From positions 1,736,001-1,800,000 of the forward strand of contig CANTAL010000025.1 in the NCBI GenBank assembly GCA_947650365.1: 64,000 nucleotides of DNA, in the 5' to 3' direction. The notes under the pieces are model-generated. The model saw only the letters and a list, made by a program, of their open reading frames with translations. It was not told where the DNA came from and made no database searches. The stretch comes from Chamaelirium japonicum. Lineage: Eukaryota > Streptophyta > Magnoliopsida > Liliales > Melanthiaceae. This document shows, piece by piece, positions 22,520-38,752 of this stretch (position 1 is its first letter; each line of letters begins with the position of its first letter). The position numbers and the translations under genes are program-made.

Positions 22520-25500
22520 TCCATTCTAATTCATTCGTACGATCCATTCTATTCAATCGTATGATCCATTCTAATTCATTCGCACGATCAATTCTAATTC
22601 ATTCGTTCGATCCATTCTAATTCATTCGCACGAATGTATCCATTCTAATTTTGTATGATCCATTCTAATTCATTCGCATGATCCATTCTAACTCATTCGG
22701 TGGATCCATTCTAATTCATTTGTACGATCCATTCTAATTCATTCACACGATCCATTCTAATTCATTCGTACGATCCATTCTAATTCATTCGTACGATCTA
22801 TTCTAATTCATTCGCATGATCCATTTTAATTCATTCGTACGATGCATTCTAATTCATTCATACAATCCATTCAAATTTATTCGTACCATGCAATATAATT
22901 CATTCGCACAAATGTATCTATTCTAATTCATTCGTACAATGCGTTCTAATCGATTCGTACGATCCATTCTAATTCATTCGTATGATCAATTCTAATTCAA
23001 TCGCACGATCCATTCTAATTCATTCGTACGATCTATTCTATTTCATTCGGACTAATGTAACCATTTTAATTCATTCGTACGATCCATTCTAATTCATTCG
23101 TACAATCCATTCTAATTTATTCGTACGATCCATTCTAATTCATTCACACGATCCATTCTAATTTATTCGTACGATCCATTCTAATTCATTCGCACGAATG
23201 TATCCATTCTAATTCATTCGTACGATCCATTCTAATGCATTCGTACGATTCATTCTAATTCATTCGCATAAATATATCCATTCTAATTCATTCGTACGAT
23301 CCATTCTAATTCATTCGCACGATCCATTCTAATTCATTCGCACAAATGTATCCATTTTAATTCATTCGTACGATCCATTCTAATGCATTCGTATGATTCA
23401 TTCTAATTCATTCGCACGATCATTCGCACGATCTATTCTAATTCATTCGTATGATCCATTCTAATTCATTCGTACGATCCATTCTAATTCATTCGTACAA
23501 TCCATTCTAATTCATTCTCACGAATGTAACCATTCTAATTCATTTGTATGATCCATTCTAATTCTTTCATACGATCCATTCTAATCCATTCGTACGATCC
23601 ATTCTAATCCATTCGTACGATCCATTCTAATTCGTTCACACAAATGTATCCATTCTAATTCATTCGTACGATCCATTCTTATTCATTCGCATGATCCATT
23701 CTAATTCATTCGTACGATCCATTCTAATTCATTCGCACGATCCATTCTAATTCATTCGTACGATTCAATCTAATACATTCGTACAACCCATTCAAATTCA
23801 TTCGTACGATGCAATCTAATTCATTCGCACAAATGTATCTATTCTAATTCATTCGTACAATGCGTTCTAATCCATTCGTACGATCCATTCTAATCCATTC
23901 GTACGATCCATTCTAATTCATTCGCACGAATGTAACCATTCTAATTCATTCATATGATCCATTCTAATTCATTCGTATGATCCATTCTAATTCATTCGTA
24001 TGATTCATTCTAATTCATTCGTACGATCCATTCTAATTCATTTGCATGAATGTATCCATTCTAATTTATTCGTACGATCCAGTCTTATTCATTCGTACGA
24101 TCCATTCTAATTCATTCGCACAAATATATCCATTCTAATTCATTCGTACGATACTTTCTAATTCATTTGCTCGATCCATTCTAATTCATTTCTATGATCC
24201 ATTCTAATTTATTCATACAATCCATTCTAATTCATTCGTGCGATCCATTCTAATTCATTCGCACGAATGTATCCATTCTAATTCATTCGCTCGAATGTAT
24301 CCATTCAAATTCATTCGTACGATCAATTTTAATTCGTTTGTACGATCCATTCTAATTCGTTCGTATGATTCATTCTAATTTATTCGTACGATCCATTCTA
24401 ATGAATTCTACGATTCATTCTAATTCATTCGCACGATCCATTTTAATTCATTCGTACGATCCATTCTAATTCATTCATCCGATCCATTCTAATTCATTCG
24501 TACGATCCATTCAAATTCATTCGTACGATCCATTCTAATTCATTCGCACGATCCATTCTAATTCATTCGTATGATCCATTCTAATTCATTCGCACAATCC
24601 AATCTAATTCAAACGTACGATCCATTCTAATTCATTCATATGATGTATTCTAATTCATTCATACGATCCATTCTAATTCATTTGTACGATCCATTTTAAT
24701 TCATTTGTATGATCCATTCTAATGCATTCGTACGATTCATTCTAATTCATTCGCACGATCCATTCTAATTCATTCGTACGATCCATTCTAATTCATTCGT
24801 ACGATCCATTCAAATTCATTCGCATGATCCATTCTAATTCATTCGTACGATATATTCTAATTCATTCTCACGAATGTAACCTTTCTAATTCATTTTATGA
24901 TCAATTCTAATTCATTCGTACGATCCGTTCTAATCCATTCGTACGATCCATTGTAATTCATTCATACAATCCATTCAGATTAATTCGCACAAATGTATCC
25001 ATTAAAATTCATTCGTATGATCCATTCTAATTAATTCATACGAACCATTCTAATTCAGTCGTATGAATGTATCCATTTTAATTCATTCGTACGATCCATT
25101 CTAATTCGTACGATCCATTCTAATCCACTCGTATGTTCTATTCTAATCCATTCGTACGATCCATTCTAATTCATTCGCACGAATGTAACCATTCTAATTC
25201 ATTCGTACGATCCATTCTAATTCATTCCTACGATCCATTCTAATTCATTCGCACGAATATATCCATTCTAATTCATTTGCACGATCCATTCTAATTCCTT
25301 CCTATGATCCATTCTAATTCATTCGTACGATCGATTCTAATTCATTCGCTCGAATGTATCCATTCTAATTCATTCGTACGATCCATTCTAATTCATTCGT
25401 ACAATGCGTTCTAATCCATTCATACGATCCATTCTAATTCATTCGTACGATCCATTCTAATTCATTTGTACGAACCATTCTAATTCATTCGCTCGAATGT

Positions 25501-26081
25501 ATCCATTCTAATTCATTCGTACGATCCATTCTAATTCATTCGTATGATCCATTCTAACTCATTCGGTGGATCCATTCTAATTCATTCATACGATCCATTC
25601 TAATTCATTCGCACGATCCATTCTAATTTATTCATACGATCCATTCTAATTCATTCGTACGATCTATTCTAATTCATTCGCACAATCCATTCTAATTCAT
25701 TCGTACGATCCATTCAAATTCATTCGTACAATGCAATCTAATTCATGCGCACAAATGTATCTATTCTAATCCATACGTACAATGCGTTCTAATCCATTCG
25801 TACGATCCATTCTAATCCATTTGTACGATCCATTCTAATTCATTCGCACGAATGTAACCATTCTAATTCATTCGTACGATACATTCTAATTCATTCCTAC
25901 GATCCATTCTAATTCATTCACACGAATGTATCCATTCTAATTCATTTGCACGATCCATTCTAATTCATTCTTATGATCCATTCTATTTCATTCGTACGAT
26001 CCATTCAAATTCATTCACTCGAATGTATCCATTCTAATTCATTTGTACGATCCATTCTAATTCGTTCGTACGAATGAATTT

Positions 26082-29000
26082 GAATGGATACATTCGTGCG
26101 AATGAATTAGAATGGATCGTACGAATGGATTAGAATGGATCGTACGAATGGATTAGAACGCATTGTACGAATGAATTAGAATAGATACATTTGTGCGAAT
26201 GAATTAGATTGCATCGTACGAATGAATTTGAATGGATTGTATGAATGAATTAGAATGGATATATTTGAATGTAACCATTCTAATTCGTTCGTACGATTCA
26301 TTCATTCGTATGAGCTTTTCTAATTCATTCGTACGATCCATTCTAATCCATTCGTACGATCCGTTCTAATTCATTTGTACGATCCATTCTAATTCATTTG
26401 TACGAATGGATCCATTCTAATTCATTAGTACGATCCATTCTAATTTATTCTTACATTCCAATCTAATTCATTCGCACGAATGTATCCATTCTAATTCATT
26501 CGCACAATCCATTCTAATCCATTCGTACGATCCATTCTAATCCATTCGTACGATCCATACTAATTTATTCGCACGAATGTAACCATTCTAATTCATTCGT
26601 ACGATCCATTCTAATTCATTCCTACGATCCATTCTAATTCATTCGCACGAATGTATCCATTCTAATTCATTTGTATGATCCATTCTAATTCATTCGTACT
26701 ATCCATTCTAATTCATTCACACGATCCATTCTAATTCGTTCGTATGATCCATTCTAATTCATTCGTACGATCCATTCTAATTCATATGCATGAATGTATC
26801 CATTCTAATTCATTCGTACGATCCATTCCAATTCATTCGTATGATCCATTCTAATTCATTCATGCAATCTATTCTAATTCATTCATAAGATCCATTCTAA
26901 CTCATTCTCACAAATATAACCTTTCGAATTCATTTGTACGATCCATTCTAATTCATTCGTACGATCTATTCTAATTCATTCGCTCGAATGTATCCATACT
27001 AATTCATTCGTACGATCCATTCTAGTTCATTCGCACGAATGTAACCATTCTAATTCATTCGTACGATCCATTCTAATGAATTCATACAATCCATTCTAAT
27101 TCATTCGCACGAATGTATCCATTCTAATTCATTCGTACGATCCATTCTAATCCATTCGTACGATCCATTCTAATTCATTCTCATAAATGTAACCTTTCTA
27201 ATTCATTTGTACGATCCATTCTAATTCATTCGTACGATCCATTCTAATCCATTCGTACGATCCATTCTAATTCATTCCTACGATCCATTCTAATCCATTT
27301 GTACGATCCATTCTAATCCATTTGTACGATCCATTCTGATTCATTCGCATGAATGTAACCATTCTAATTCATTCGTACGATCCATTCTTATTCATTCCTA
27401 CGATCCATTCTAATTCATTCGCACGAATGTATCCATTCTAATTCATTTGCACGATCCATTCTAATTCATTCCTATGATCCATTCTAATTCATTCGTATGA
27501 TACATTCATACGACTGAATTAGAATGGATTGTACGAATGAATTAGAATGAATCGTACGAATGCATTAGAATGGATCGTACGAATGAATTAGAATGAATCA
27601 TACGAATGAATTAGAATGGTTACATTTGAGCGAATGAATTAGAATGGATCGTACGAATGAATTATAATGGATTATACGAATGAATTAGAATGGATCGTAC
27701 GAATGAATTAGAATGGATCATGCGAATGAATTAGATTGCATCGTTCGATCCATTCAAATTCATTCGTACGATGCAATCTAATTCATTCGCACAAATGTAT
27801 CTATTCTAATTCATTCGTACAATGCGTTCTAATCCATTCGTACGATCCATTCTAATCCATTCGTACGATCCATTCTAATTCATTCGTATGATCCATTCTA
27901 ATTCATTCGTACGATCCATTCTAATTCATTTGCATGAATGTATCCATTCTAATTCATTCATACGATCCATTCTAATTCATTCGCACGATCCATTCTAATT
28001 CGTTCGCATGAATGTATCCATTCTAATTCATTTGCACGTTCCATTCTAATTCATTCCTATGATCCATTCTAATTCATTCATACGATCCATTCTAATTCAT
28101 TCGTCCGATCCATTCAAATTCATTCGTACGATGCAATCTAATTCATTCGCACAAATGTATCTATTCTAATTCATTTGTACAATGCGTTCTAATCCATTCG
28201 TACGATCCATTCTAATCCATTCGTACGATCCATTCTAATTCATTCGTATGAACCATTCTAATTCATTCGTATGATCCATTCTAATTCATTTGCATGAATG
28301 TATCCATTCTAATTCATTCGTACAATCCATTCTAATTCATTCGCACGATCCATTCTAATTCATTCGTATGATCCATTCTAATTCATTCCTACGATCTATT
28401 CTAATTCATTCGCTCGAATGTATCCATTCTAATTCATTCGTTCGACCCATTCTAATTCATTCGTACGATCCATTCAAATTCATTCGCATGATCCATTCTA
28501 ATTCATTCGTACGATCAATTCTAATTCATTCTCACGAATGTAACCTTTCTAATTCTTTTGTATGAACTATTCTAATTTATTCGTGAGATCCATTCTAATC
28601 CATTCGTACGATCCATTCTAATCCATTCGTATGATCCATTCTAATTCATTTGTACGATCCATTCTAATTCATTCTCACAAATGTAACCTTTGTAATTCAT
28701 TTGTACGATCCATTCTAATTCATTCGTACGATCCATTCTAATTCATTCGTACGATCCATTCTAATTCATTCACACAAATGTATCCATTCTAATTTATTCG
28801 TACGATCCATTCTAATTCATTCGCACGATCCATTCTAATTCATTCGTACAATCCATTCTAATTCAGTCACACGATCCATTCTAATTCATTTGTACGATCC
28901 ATTCTAATTCATTCGCACGAATGTATCCATTCTAATGCATTCGTACGATCCATTCTATTTCATTCGTACGATCCATTGTAATCCATTCGTACGATCCATT

Positions 29001-31950
29001 CTAATTCATTCGTACGATCCATTCTAATTCATTCTCACAAATGTAACCTTTCTAATTCATTTGTACGATCCATTCTAATTCATTTGTACGATCTATTCTA
29101 ATCCATTCGTACAATCCATTCTAATCCATTCGTATGATCCATTCTAATTCATTCGCACGAATGTAACCATTCTAATCCATTCGTACGGTCCATTCTAATT
29201 CATTCCTACGATCCATTCTAATTCATTCGCACGAATGTATCCATTCTAATTCATTTGCACGATCCATTCTAATTCATTCCTATGATCCATTCTAATTCAT
29301 TCGTATGATCCATTCTAATTCATTCGCTGGAATGTAACTATTCTAATTCATTCGTACGATCCATTCTAATTCATTCGTACGATCCATTCTAATCCATTCG
29401 TACGATCCATTCTAATTCATTCGTACAATGCGTTCTAATCCATTCCTACGATCCATTCTAATTCATTCGTACGATCCATTCTAATTCATTTGTACGAATG
29501 GATCCATTCTAATTCATTAGTACGATCCATTCAAATTCATTCTTACATTCCATTCTAATTCATTCGCACGAATGTATCCATTCAAATTCATTCGCACAAT
29601 CCATTCTAATTCATTCGTACGATCCATTCTAATTCATTCGTATGATCCATTCTAACTCATTCGCACGAATGTATCATACGAATGAATTAGAATGGATCAT
29701 GCGAATGAATTAAAATGGATCGTACAAATGAATTAGAATGGATCGTGCGAATGAATTAGAATGGACCGTACGAACGAATTAGAATGGATCGTACGAACGA
29801 ATTAGAATGGATCGTTCGAAAGAATTAGAATGGATCGTACGAATGAATTAGAATGGATTTATTCGAGCGAATGAATTAGAATGGATCGTACGAATGAATT
29901 AGAATGGATCATAGGAATGAATTAGAATGGATCGTGCAAATGAATTAGAATGGATACATTCGTGCGAATGAATTAGAATGGATCGTAGGAATGAGTTAGA
30001 ATGGATCGTACGAATGAATTAGAATGGTTACATTCGTGTGAATGAATTAGAATGGATCGTACGAATGGATTAGTATGGATCGTATGAATGGATTATAATG
30101 GATCGTACGGGTGAATTAGAATGGATTGTACAAATGAATTAGAAAGGTTACATTTGTGAGAATGAATTAGAATGGATCGTACGAATGAATTAGAATGGAT
30201 CGTACGAATGGATTAGAATGGATCGTATGAATGAATTAGAATGGATCGTACGAATGCATTAGAATGGATACATTCGTGCGAATGAATTAGAATGGATCAT
30301 GCGAACAAATTAGAATGGATCATACGAATGAATTAGAATGGATCGTGCGAATGAATTAGAATGGATCGTACGAATGAATTAGAATGGATACATTTGTGCG
30401 AATGAATTAGAATGGATCGTACGAATGAATTAGAATGGATCGTACAAATGAATTAGAAAGGTTACGTTTGTGAGAATGAATTAGAATGGATCGTACGAAT
30501 GGATTAGAATGGATCATACGAATGGATTAGAATGGATCGTACGAATGGATTAGAATGGATCGTACGAATGAATTAGAAAAGCTCATACGAATGAATGAAT
30601 CGTACGAACGAATTAGAATGGTTACATTCATGAGAATGAATTAGAATGAATTAGAATGGATCGTACGAATGAATTAGAATGGATCATGCGAATGAATTTG
30701 AATGGATCGTACGAATGAATTAGAATGGATAGAATGAAAGAATTAGAATGGGTACATTCGAGCGAATGAATTAGAATAGATCGTAGGAATGAATTAGAAT
30801 GGATCATACGAATGAATTAGAATGGATCGTGCGAATGAATTAGAATGGATTGTACGAATGAATTAGAATGGATACATTCATGCAAATGAATTAGAATGGA
30901 TCGTACGAATGAATTAGAATTGATCATACGAATGAATTAGAATGGATCGTACGAATGGATTAGAATGGATCGTACGAATGGATTAGAACGCATTGTACGA
31001 AGGAATTAGAATAGATACATTTGTGCGAATAAATTAGATTGCATCGTACGAATGAATTTGAATGGATCGGACGAATAAATTAGAATGGATCGTACGAATG
31101 AATTAGAATGGATCATAGGAATGAATTAGAATGGATCGTGCAACTGAATTAGAATGGATACATTCGTGCAAATGAATTAGAATGGATCGTGGGAATGAAT
31201 TAGAATGGATCGTACGAATTAACTAGAATGGATATATTTGAACGAATAAATTAGAATGGATCATACGAATGAATTAGAATGGATCGTAAGAATGAATTAG
31301 AATAGATCGTGCGAATAAATTAGATTGCATCGTACGATCCATTCTAATTCATTCGCTCGAATGTATCCATTCTAATTCATTCATACGATCCATTCTAATT
31401 CGTTCATACGATCTATTCTAATTTGTTCGCACGATCCATTCTAATTCATTCGTACGATCTATTCTAATTCATTCGCATGATCCATTCTAATTCATTCGTA
31501 TGATCCAGTTTAATTCATTCGTACAATCCATTCAAATTCATTCGTACGATGCAATCTAATCCATTTGTACGATCCATTCTAATTCTTTCGCACAAATGTA
31601 ACCATTCTAATTCATTCGCTCAATCCTTTCTAATTCATTCGTACGATCCATTCTAATTCATTCCTACGATCTATTCTAATTCATTCGCTCGAATGTATCC
31701 ATTCTAATTCATTCGTTCGATCCATTCTAATTCATTCGTACGATCCATTTTAATTCATTTGCACGATCCATTCTAATTTATTCTTATGATCCATTCTAAT
31801 TCATTCGTACGATCCATTCTAATTCATTCGCTCGAATGTATCCATTCTAATTCATTCGTAAAATCCATTCTAATTCATTCGTACGATCAATTCTAATTCA
31901 TTCGCACAAATGTATCCATTCTAATTCATTCGTACGATCCATTCTAATTC
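26082..31950. repeat. Segmental duplication within the satellite, copy B
   Basis: Partner of 16784-22100. Its large reverse block (29675-31333) is almost the same length as that of copy A (19805-21459) and ends in the same TTGCATCGTACGATCC switch. Scattered single-base and whole-unit differences make it older than the 36597-40931 duplication. Confidence 0.75.
28368..28565 (+). repeat. 198-bp higher-order block, third copy
   Basis: This is the copy at 19111 carried by the large segmental duplication, offset 9257. It has a CGACCC variant near 28443. Confidence 0.75.
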
Positions 31951-34900
31951 ATTCGTACGATCCATTTAAATTCATTCGCACAAATGTATCAATTCTAATT
32001 CATTCGTACGATCCATTCTAATTCATTCGTATGATCTATTCTAATTCATTCGCACAAATGTATCCATTCTAATTCATTCGTTCGATCCATTCTAATTCAT
32101 TCGCATAAATAAATCCATTCTAATTTATTCGTACGATCCATTCTAATTCATTCGCACGATCCAATTTAATTCATTCGCACAAATGTATCCATTCTAATTC
32201 ATTCGTACAATCCATTCTAATTCATTCGCATGATCCATTCTAATTCATTCGTACGATCCATTCTAATCCATTCGTACGATCCATTCTAATTCATTTGTAC
32301 GAAACATTCTAATTCATTCTCACAAATGTAACCTTTCTAATTCATTTGTGCGATCCATTCTAATTCATTCGTACGATCCATTCTAATTCATTCGCACGAT
32401 CCATTCTAATTTATTCGTACGATCCATTCTAATTCATTCGTACGATCTATTCTAATTCATTCGCATGATCTATTTTAATTCATTCGTACGATCTATTCTA
32501 ATTTATTCGTACAATCCATTCAAATTCATTCGTACGATGCAATCTAATTCATTTGCATGAATATATCCATTCTAATTCATTCGTACGATCCTTTCTAATT
32601 TATTCACACGATCCATTCTAATTCATTCGTATGATCCATTCTAATTCATTCCTATGATCTATTCTAATTCATTCGCTCGAACGTATCCATTCTAATTCAT
32701 TCGTTCGATCCATTCTAATTCATTCATACGATCCATTCTAATTCATTCGTACGATCCATTCTAATTCATTCGTACGATCGATCCATTCTAATTTATTCGG
32801 ACGATCTATTCTAATTCATTCGCACGAATGTATCCATTCTAATTCATTCGTACGATCCATTCTAATTCATTCGTACGATCCATTCTAATTCATTCGCACG
32901 ATCCGTTCTAATTCATTCCTATGATCGATTCTAATTCATTCGCACGAATGTAACCATTCTAATTCATTCGTACGATCCATTCTAATTCATTCGCACGAAT
33001 GTATCCATTCTAATTCATTTGCACGATCCATTCTAATTCATTCTTATGATCCATTCTAATTCATTCGTAAGATCCATTCTAATTCATTCGGTCGAATGTA
33101 TCCATTCTAATTCTTTCGTACGATCTATTCTAATTCATTCGTACGATCCATTCTAATTCATTCTCATGAATGTAACCTTTCTAATTCATTTGTATGATCC
33201 ATTCTAATTCATTTGTATGATCCATTCTAATTCATTCGTACAATCCATTCTAATTCATTCGTACGATCCTTTCTAATTCATTCGCACGATCCATTCTAAT
33301 TCTTTCATATGATCCATTCTAATTCATTCGTACGATCCATTCTAATTCATTCGTATGATCAATTCTAATTCATTCGCACGATCCTTTCTAATTCATTCGT
33401 ATGATCCATTCTAATTCAATTCGTGCAATCCATTCAAATTCATTCGCACAAATGTATCCATTCTAATTCATTCGTATGATCCATTCTAATTCATTCGCTC
33501 GAATGTATCCATTCTAATTCATTCGTACGATCCATTCTAATTCATTCGTACAATCCATTCAAATTCATTCGTACGATGCAATCTAATTCATTCGCACAAA
33601 TGTATCTATTCTAATCCATTCGTACGATCCATTCTAATTCATTCGTACAAATGTACCTATTCTAATTCATTCGTACGATCCATTCTAATTCATTCGTACG
33701 ATTCATTCTAATTCATTCGCACGATCCATTCTAATTCTTTCGTACGATCCATTCGAATTCATTTGTATGATCTATTCTAATTCATTCGCACAAATGTATC
33801 CATTCTAATTCATTTGCTCGATCCATTCTAATTCATTCCTATGATCCATTCTAATTCATTCGTACGATCCATTCTAATTCATTCGCTCGAATGTATCCAT
33901 TCTAATTCATTCGTACGATACATTCTAATTCGTTCATACGATCCATTCTAATGCATTCGTACGATTCATTATAATTCATTCGCAAGATCCATTCTAATTG
34001 ATTCGTATGATCCATTCAAATTCATTCCTACGATCTATTCTAATTCATTCGCTCGAATGTAACATTTCTAGTTAGAATGGATCGTACAAATGAATTAGAA
34101 AGGTTACATTCGTGAGAATGAATTAGAATTGATCGTACGAATGAATTATAATGGATCGTACGAATGAATTAGAGTGGATACATTCGAGCGAATAAATTAG
34201 AATTGATCGTACGAAAGAATTAGAATGGATCATAGGAATGAATTAGAATGGATCGTGCAAATGAATTAGAATGGATCGTGCGAATGAATTTGAATGAATC
34301 GTACGAATGCATTAGAATGGATCCACCGAATGAGTTAGAATGGATCATACGAATGAATTAGAATGGATCGTACGAATGGATTAGAATAGATCGTATGAAT
34401 GGATTAGAATGGATCGTACTAATGAATTAGAATGAATCGTACGAATGCATTAGAATGGATCGTACGATTGAATTAGAATGAATCGTATGAACAAATTAGA
34501 ATGGATCGTACGAACGAATTAGAATGGATCGTATGAACGAATTAGAATGGATCGTACGAATAAATTAGAATGGATACATTCGAGCGAATGAATTAGAATA
34601 GATCCTACGAATGAATTAGAATGGATCATAGGAATGAATTAGAATGGATCATGCAAATGAATTAGAATGGATACATTCGTGCGAATGAATTAGAGTAGAT
34701 CATACGAATGAATTAGAATGGATCATAGGAATGAATTAGAATGGATCATGCGAATGAATTAGATTGGATTGTACGAATGAATTATAATGGATACATTCGT
34801 GCGAATGAATTAGAATGGATCATATGAAAGAATTAGAATAGATTGTGCGAATGAATTAGAATGGATGCATTCGAGCGAATGAATTAGAATGGATCGTACG

Positions 34901-36596
34901 AGCGAATTAGAATGGATCATAGGAATGAATTAGAATGGATCGTGCAAATGAATTAGAATGGATACATTCGTGTGAATGAATTAGAATGGATCGTAGGAAT
35001 GAATTAGAATGGATCGTACGAATGGATTAGAATGGATCATTTGTATGAATTCGAATGGTTACATTCGTGCGAATGAATTAGAATGGATCGTACGAATGGA
35101 TTAGAATGGATCGTACGAATGGATTAGAACGGATACATTCGTACGAATGAATTAGAATGGATCGTACGAATGGATTAGAATGGATCATACCAATGAATTA
35201 GATCGTAGGAATGAGTTAGAATGAATCGTACAAATGAATTAGAATGGATCATACAAATGAATTAGAATGGATCGAGCGAATGAATTAGAATGGATCGTAC
35301 GAATGAATTAGAATGGATCATAGGAATGAATTAGAATGGATCGTGCAAATGAATTAGAATGGATACACTCATGCGAATGAATTAGAATGGATCGTAGGAA
35401 TTAATTAGAATGGATCGTACGAATGAATTAGAATGGATATATTTGTACGAATGAATTAGAATGGATCGTACGAATGGATTAGAATGGATCGTACAAATTA
35501 GAATGGATCGTACGAATGAATTAAAATGGATACATTTATACGACTGAATTAGAAATTTATTCGTAGGATCCACTCAAATTCAATCGTATGATCCATTCTA
35601 ATTCATTCGCACGATCAATTCTAATTCATTCGTCCGATCCATTCTAATTCATTCGCACGAATGTATCCATTCTAATTCATTCATACGATCCATTCTAATT
35701 CGTTCATACGATCCATTCTTATTCATTCTCACAAATGTAACCTTTCTAATTCATTTGTATGATCCATTCTAATTCATTCGTACGATACATTCTAATCCAT
35801 TCGTACGATCCATTCTAATCTATTCGTACGATCCATTCTAATTCATTCGTACGATCCATTCTAATTCATTCGATCGAATGTATCCATTCTAATTCATTCG
35901 TACGATCCATTCTAATCCATTCGTACGATCCAATCTAAACCATTCGTTCGATCCTTTCTAATTCATTCGCACGAATGTAACCATTCTAATTCATCCATAC
36001 GATCCATTCTAATTCTTTCGCACAATCCATTCTAATTCATTCGTACGATCCATTCTAATTCATTCGCACGATCCATTCTAATTCATTCCTATGATCCATT
36101 CTAATTCATTCATACGATCCATTCTAATTCATTCGCACGAATGAATTAGAATGGATCATGCGAATGAATTAAAATGGATCGTACAAATGAATTAGAATGG
36201 ATCGTGCGAATGAATTAGAATGGATCGTACGAACGAATTAGAATGGATCGTACGAACGAATTAGAATGGATTGTATGAATGAATTAGAATGGATCGTACG
36301 AATGAATTAGAATGGATACATTCGAGCGAATGAATTATTATGGATCGTACGAATGAATTAGAATGGATCATAGGAATGAATTTGAATGGATCGTGCAAAT
36401 GAATTAGAATATGGATACATTCGTGCAAATGGATTAGAATGGATCGTACGAATGGATTAGAATGGATCGTATGAATGAATTAGAATGGTTACATTTGTGC
36501 AAATGAATTAGAATGGATCGTACGAATGGATTAGAATGGATCGTACGAATGGATTAGAACGCATTGTACGAAGGAATTAGAATAGATACATTTGTG

Positions 36597-38752
36597 CGAA
36601 TGAATAAGAATGGATCGTACGAATGAATTAGAATGGATCGTACAAAAGAATTAGAATGGATCGTACGAATGAATTAGAATGGATCATACGAATGAATTAG
36701 AATGGATCGTGCGAATGAATTTGAAAGGATCGTATGAATGAATTAGAATGGATCGAACGAATGAATTAGAATGGATACATTCGAGCGAATGAATTAGAAT
36801 AGATCGTAGGAAAGAATTAGAATGGATCATACGAATGAATTAGATTGGATCGAGCGAATGAATTAGAATAGATCGTACGATTTATTCTAATTCATTCGTA
36901 CGATCCATTCTAATGCATTCGTACGATTCATTCTAATTCATTCGCACGATCCATTCTAATTCATTCGTATGATCCCTTCTAATTTATTCATACGATCCAT
37001 TCTAATTCATTCGCACAATCCATTCTAATTCATTCGTACGATCCATTCTAATTCATTCGCACGATCCATTCTAATTTATTCCTATGATCCATTCTAATTC
37101 ATTCGCACGAATGTAACCATTCTAATTCATTTGTACGATCAATTCTAATTCATTCGTACGAATGAATTAGAATGGATACATTCGAGCGAATGAATTAGAA
37201 TAGATCGTACGAATGAATTAGAATGGATCATACGAATAAATTAGAATGGATCGTGCGATTGAATTAGAATGGATCGTACGAATGAATTAGAATGGATCCA
37301 CCGAATGAGTTAGAATGGATCATACGAATGAATTAGAATGGATCGTACGAATGAATTAGAATGGATTGTGCGAATGAATTAGAATGGATACATTTTTGGG
37401 ATGAATAAGAATGGAGCGTACGAATGAATTAGAATGGAGCGTACGAATGAACTAGAATGGATACATTCGTAGGAATGAATAAGAATAGATCGTACGAATG
37501 GATTAGAATGGTTACATTCGTGCGAATGAATTAGAATAGATCATACGAATGAATTAGAATGGATCGTACGAATGAAATAGAATGGATCGTACGAATGCAT
37601 TAGAATGGATCGTACGAATGAATTAGAATGGATACATTCGAGCGAATGAATTAGAATGGATCGTGCGAATGAATTTGAATGGATCGTACGAATGAATTAG
37701 AATGGATCGTACAAATGAATTAGAATGGATCGTATAAATGAATTAGAAAGGTTATATTTGTGAGAATGAATTAGAATGGATCGTACGAATGAATTAGAAT
37801 AGATCGTACGAATAGATTAGAATGGATCGTTCGAATGGATTGTGTCGAGCGAATGAATTAGAATAGATCATAGGAATGAATTAGAATGGATCATACGAAT
37901 GAATTTGAATGGATCGAGCGAATGAATTAGAATGGATCGTACGAATGATTTAGAATGGATCGCACGAACGAATTAGAATGGATCGTACGAACGAATTAGA
38001 ATGGATCGTACGAACGAATTAGAATGGATCGTGCCAACGAATTAGAATGGATCGTGCAAATGAATTAGAATGGATCGTGCGAACGAATTAGAATGGATCG
38101 TACGAACGAATTAGAATGGATCATACAAACGAATTAGAATGGAACGTACGAATGAATTAGAAAGGTTACATTTGTGAGAATGAATTTTAATGGATCGTAC
38201 GAATGAATTAGAATGGATCGTACGAATGGATTAGAATGGATCGTACGTATGAATGGATTAGAATGGATCGTACGAATGGATTAGAATGGATCGTACGAAT
38301 GGATTTGAATGGATCGTACGAATGAATTAGAATGGATCATACAAATGAATTAGAAAGGTTACATTCGTGAGAATGAATTAGAATGGATCGTACGAATGCA
38401 TTAGAATAGATACATTCGTACGAATGAATTAGAATGGATCGTATGAATGAATTAGAATTGATCGTACGAATGGATTAGAATGGATCGTACGAATGAATTA
38501 GAATAGATCGTACAAATGAATTAGAAAGGTTACATTTGTGCGAATGAATTAGATTGCACTGTACGAATGAATTTGAATGGATTGTACGAATGAATTAGAA
38601 TGGATCGTACGAATGAATTAGAATGGATACATTCATGTGAATGAATTAGAATGGATCGTAGGAATGAATTAGAATGGATCATACGAATGAATTAGAATGG
38701 ATAGTGCGAATGAATTAGAATGGATCATACGAATGAATTAGAATGGATCATA
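36597..38752. repeat. 2.16-kb tandem segmental duplication, copy 1
   Basis: It aligns with the adjacent 38753-40931 at a constant offset of 2156 (for example TAGATTGGAT at 36841 and 38997; TGTGTCGAGC at 37841 and 39997). It includes a reverse-forward-reverse series of blocks, so the switches were copied with it. The few differences seen include CGTACG against CGTATG near 37157/39313 and TTCATTCGCACG against TTTATTCGCACG near 37102/39258. Confidence 0.92.
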
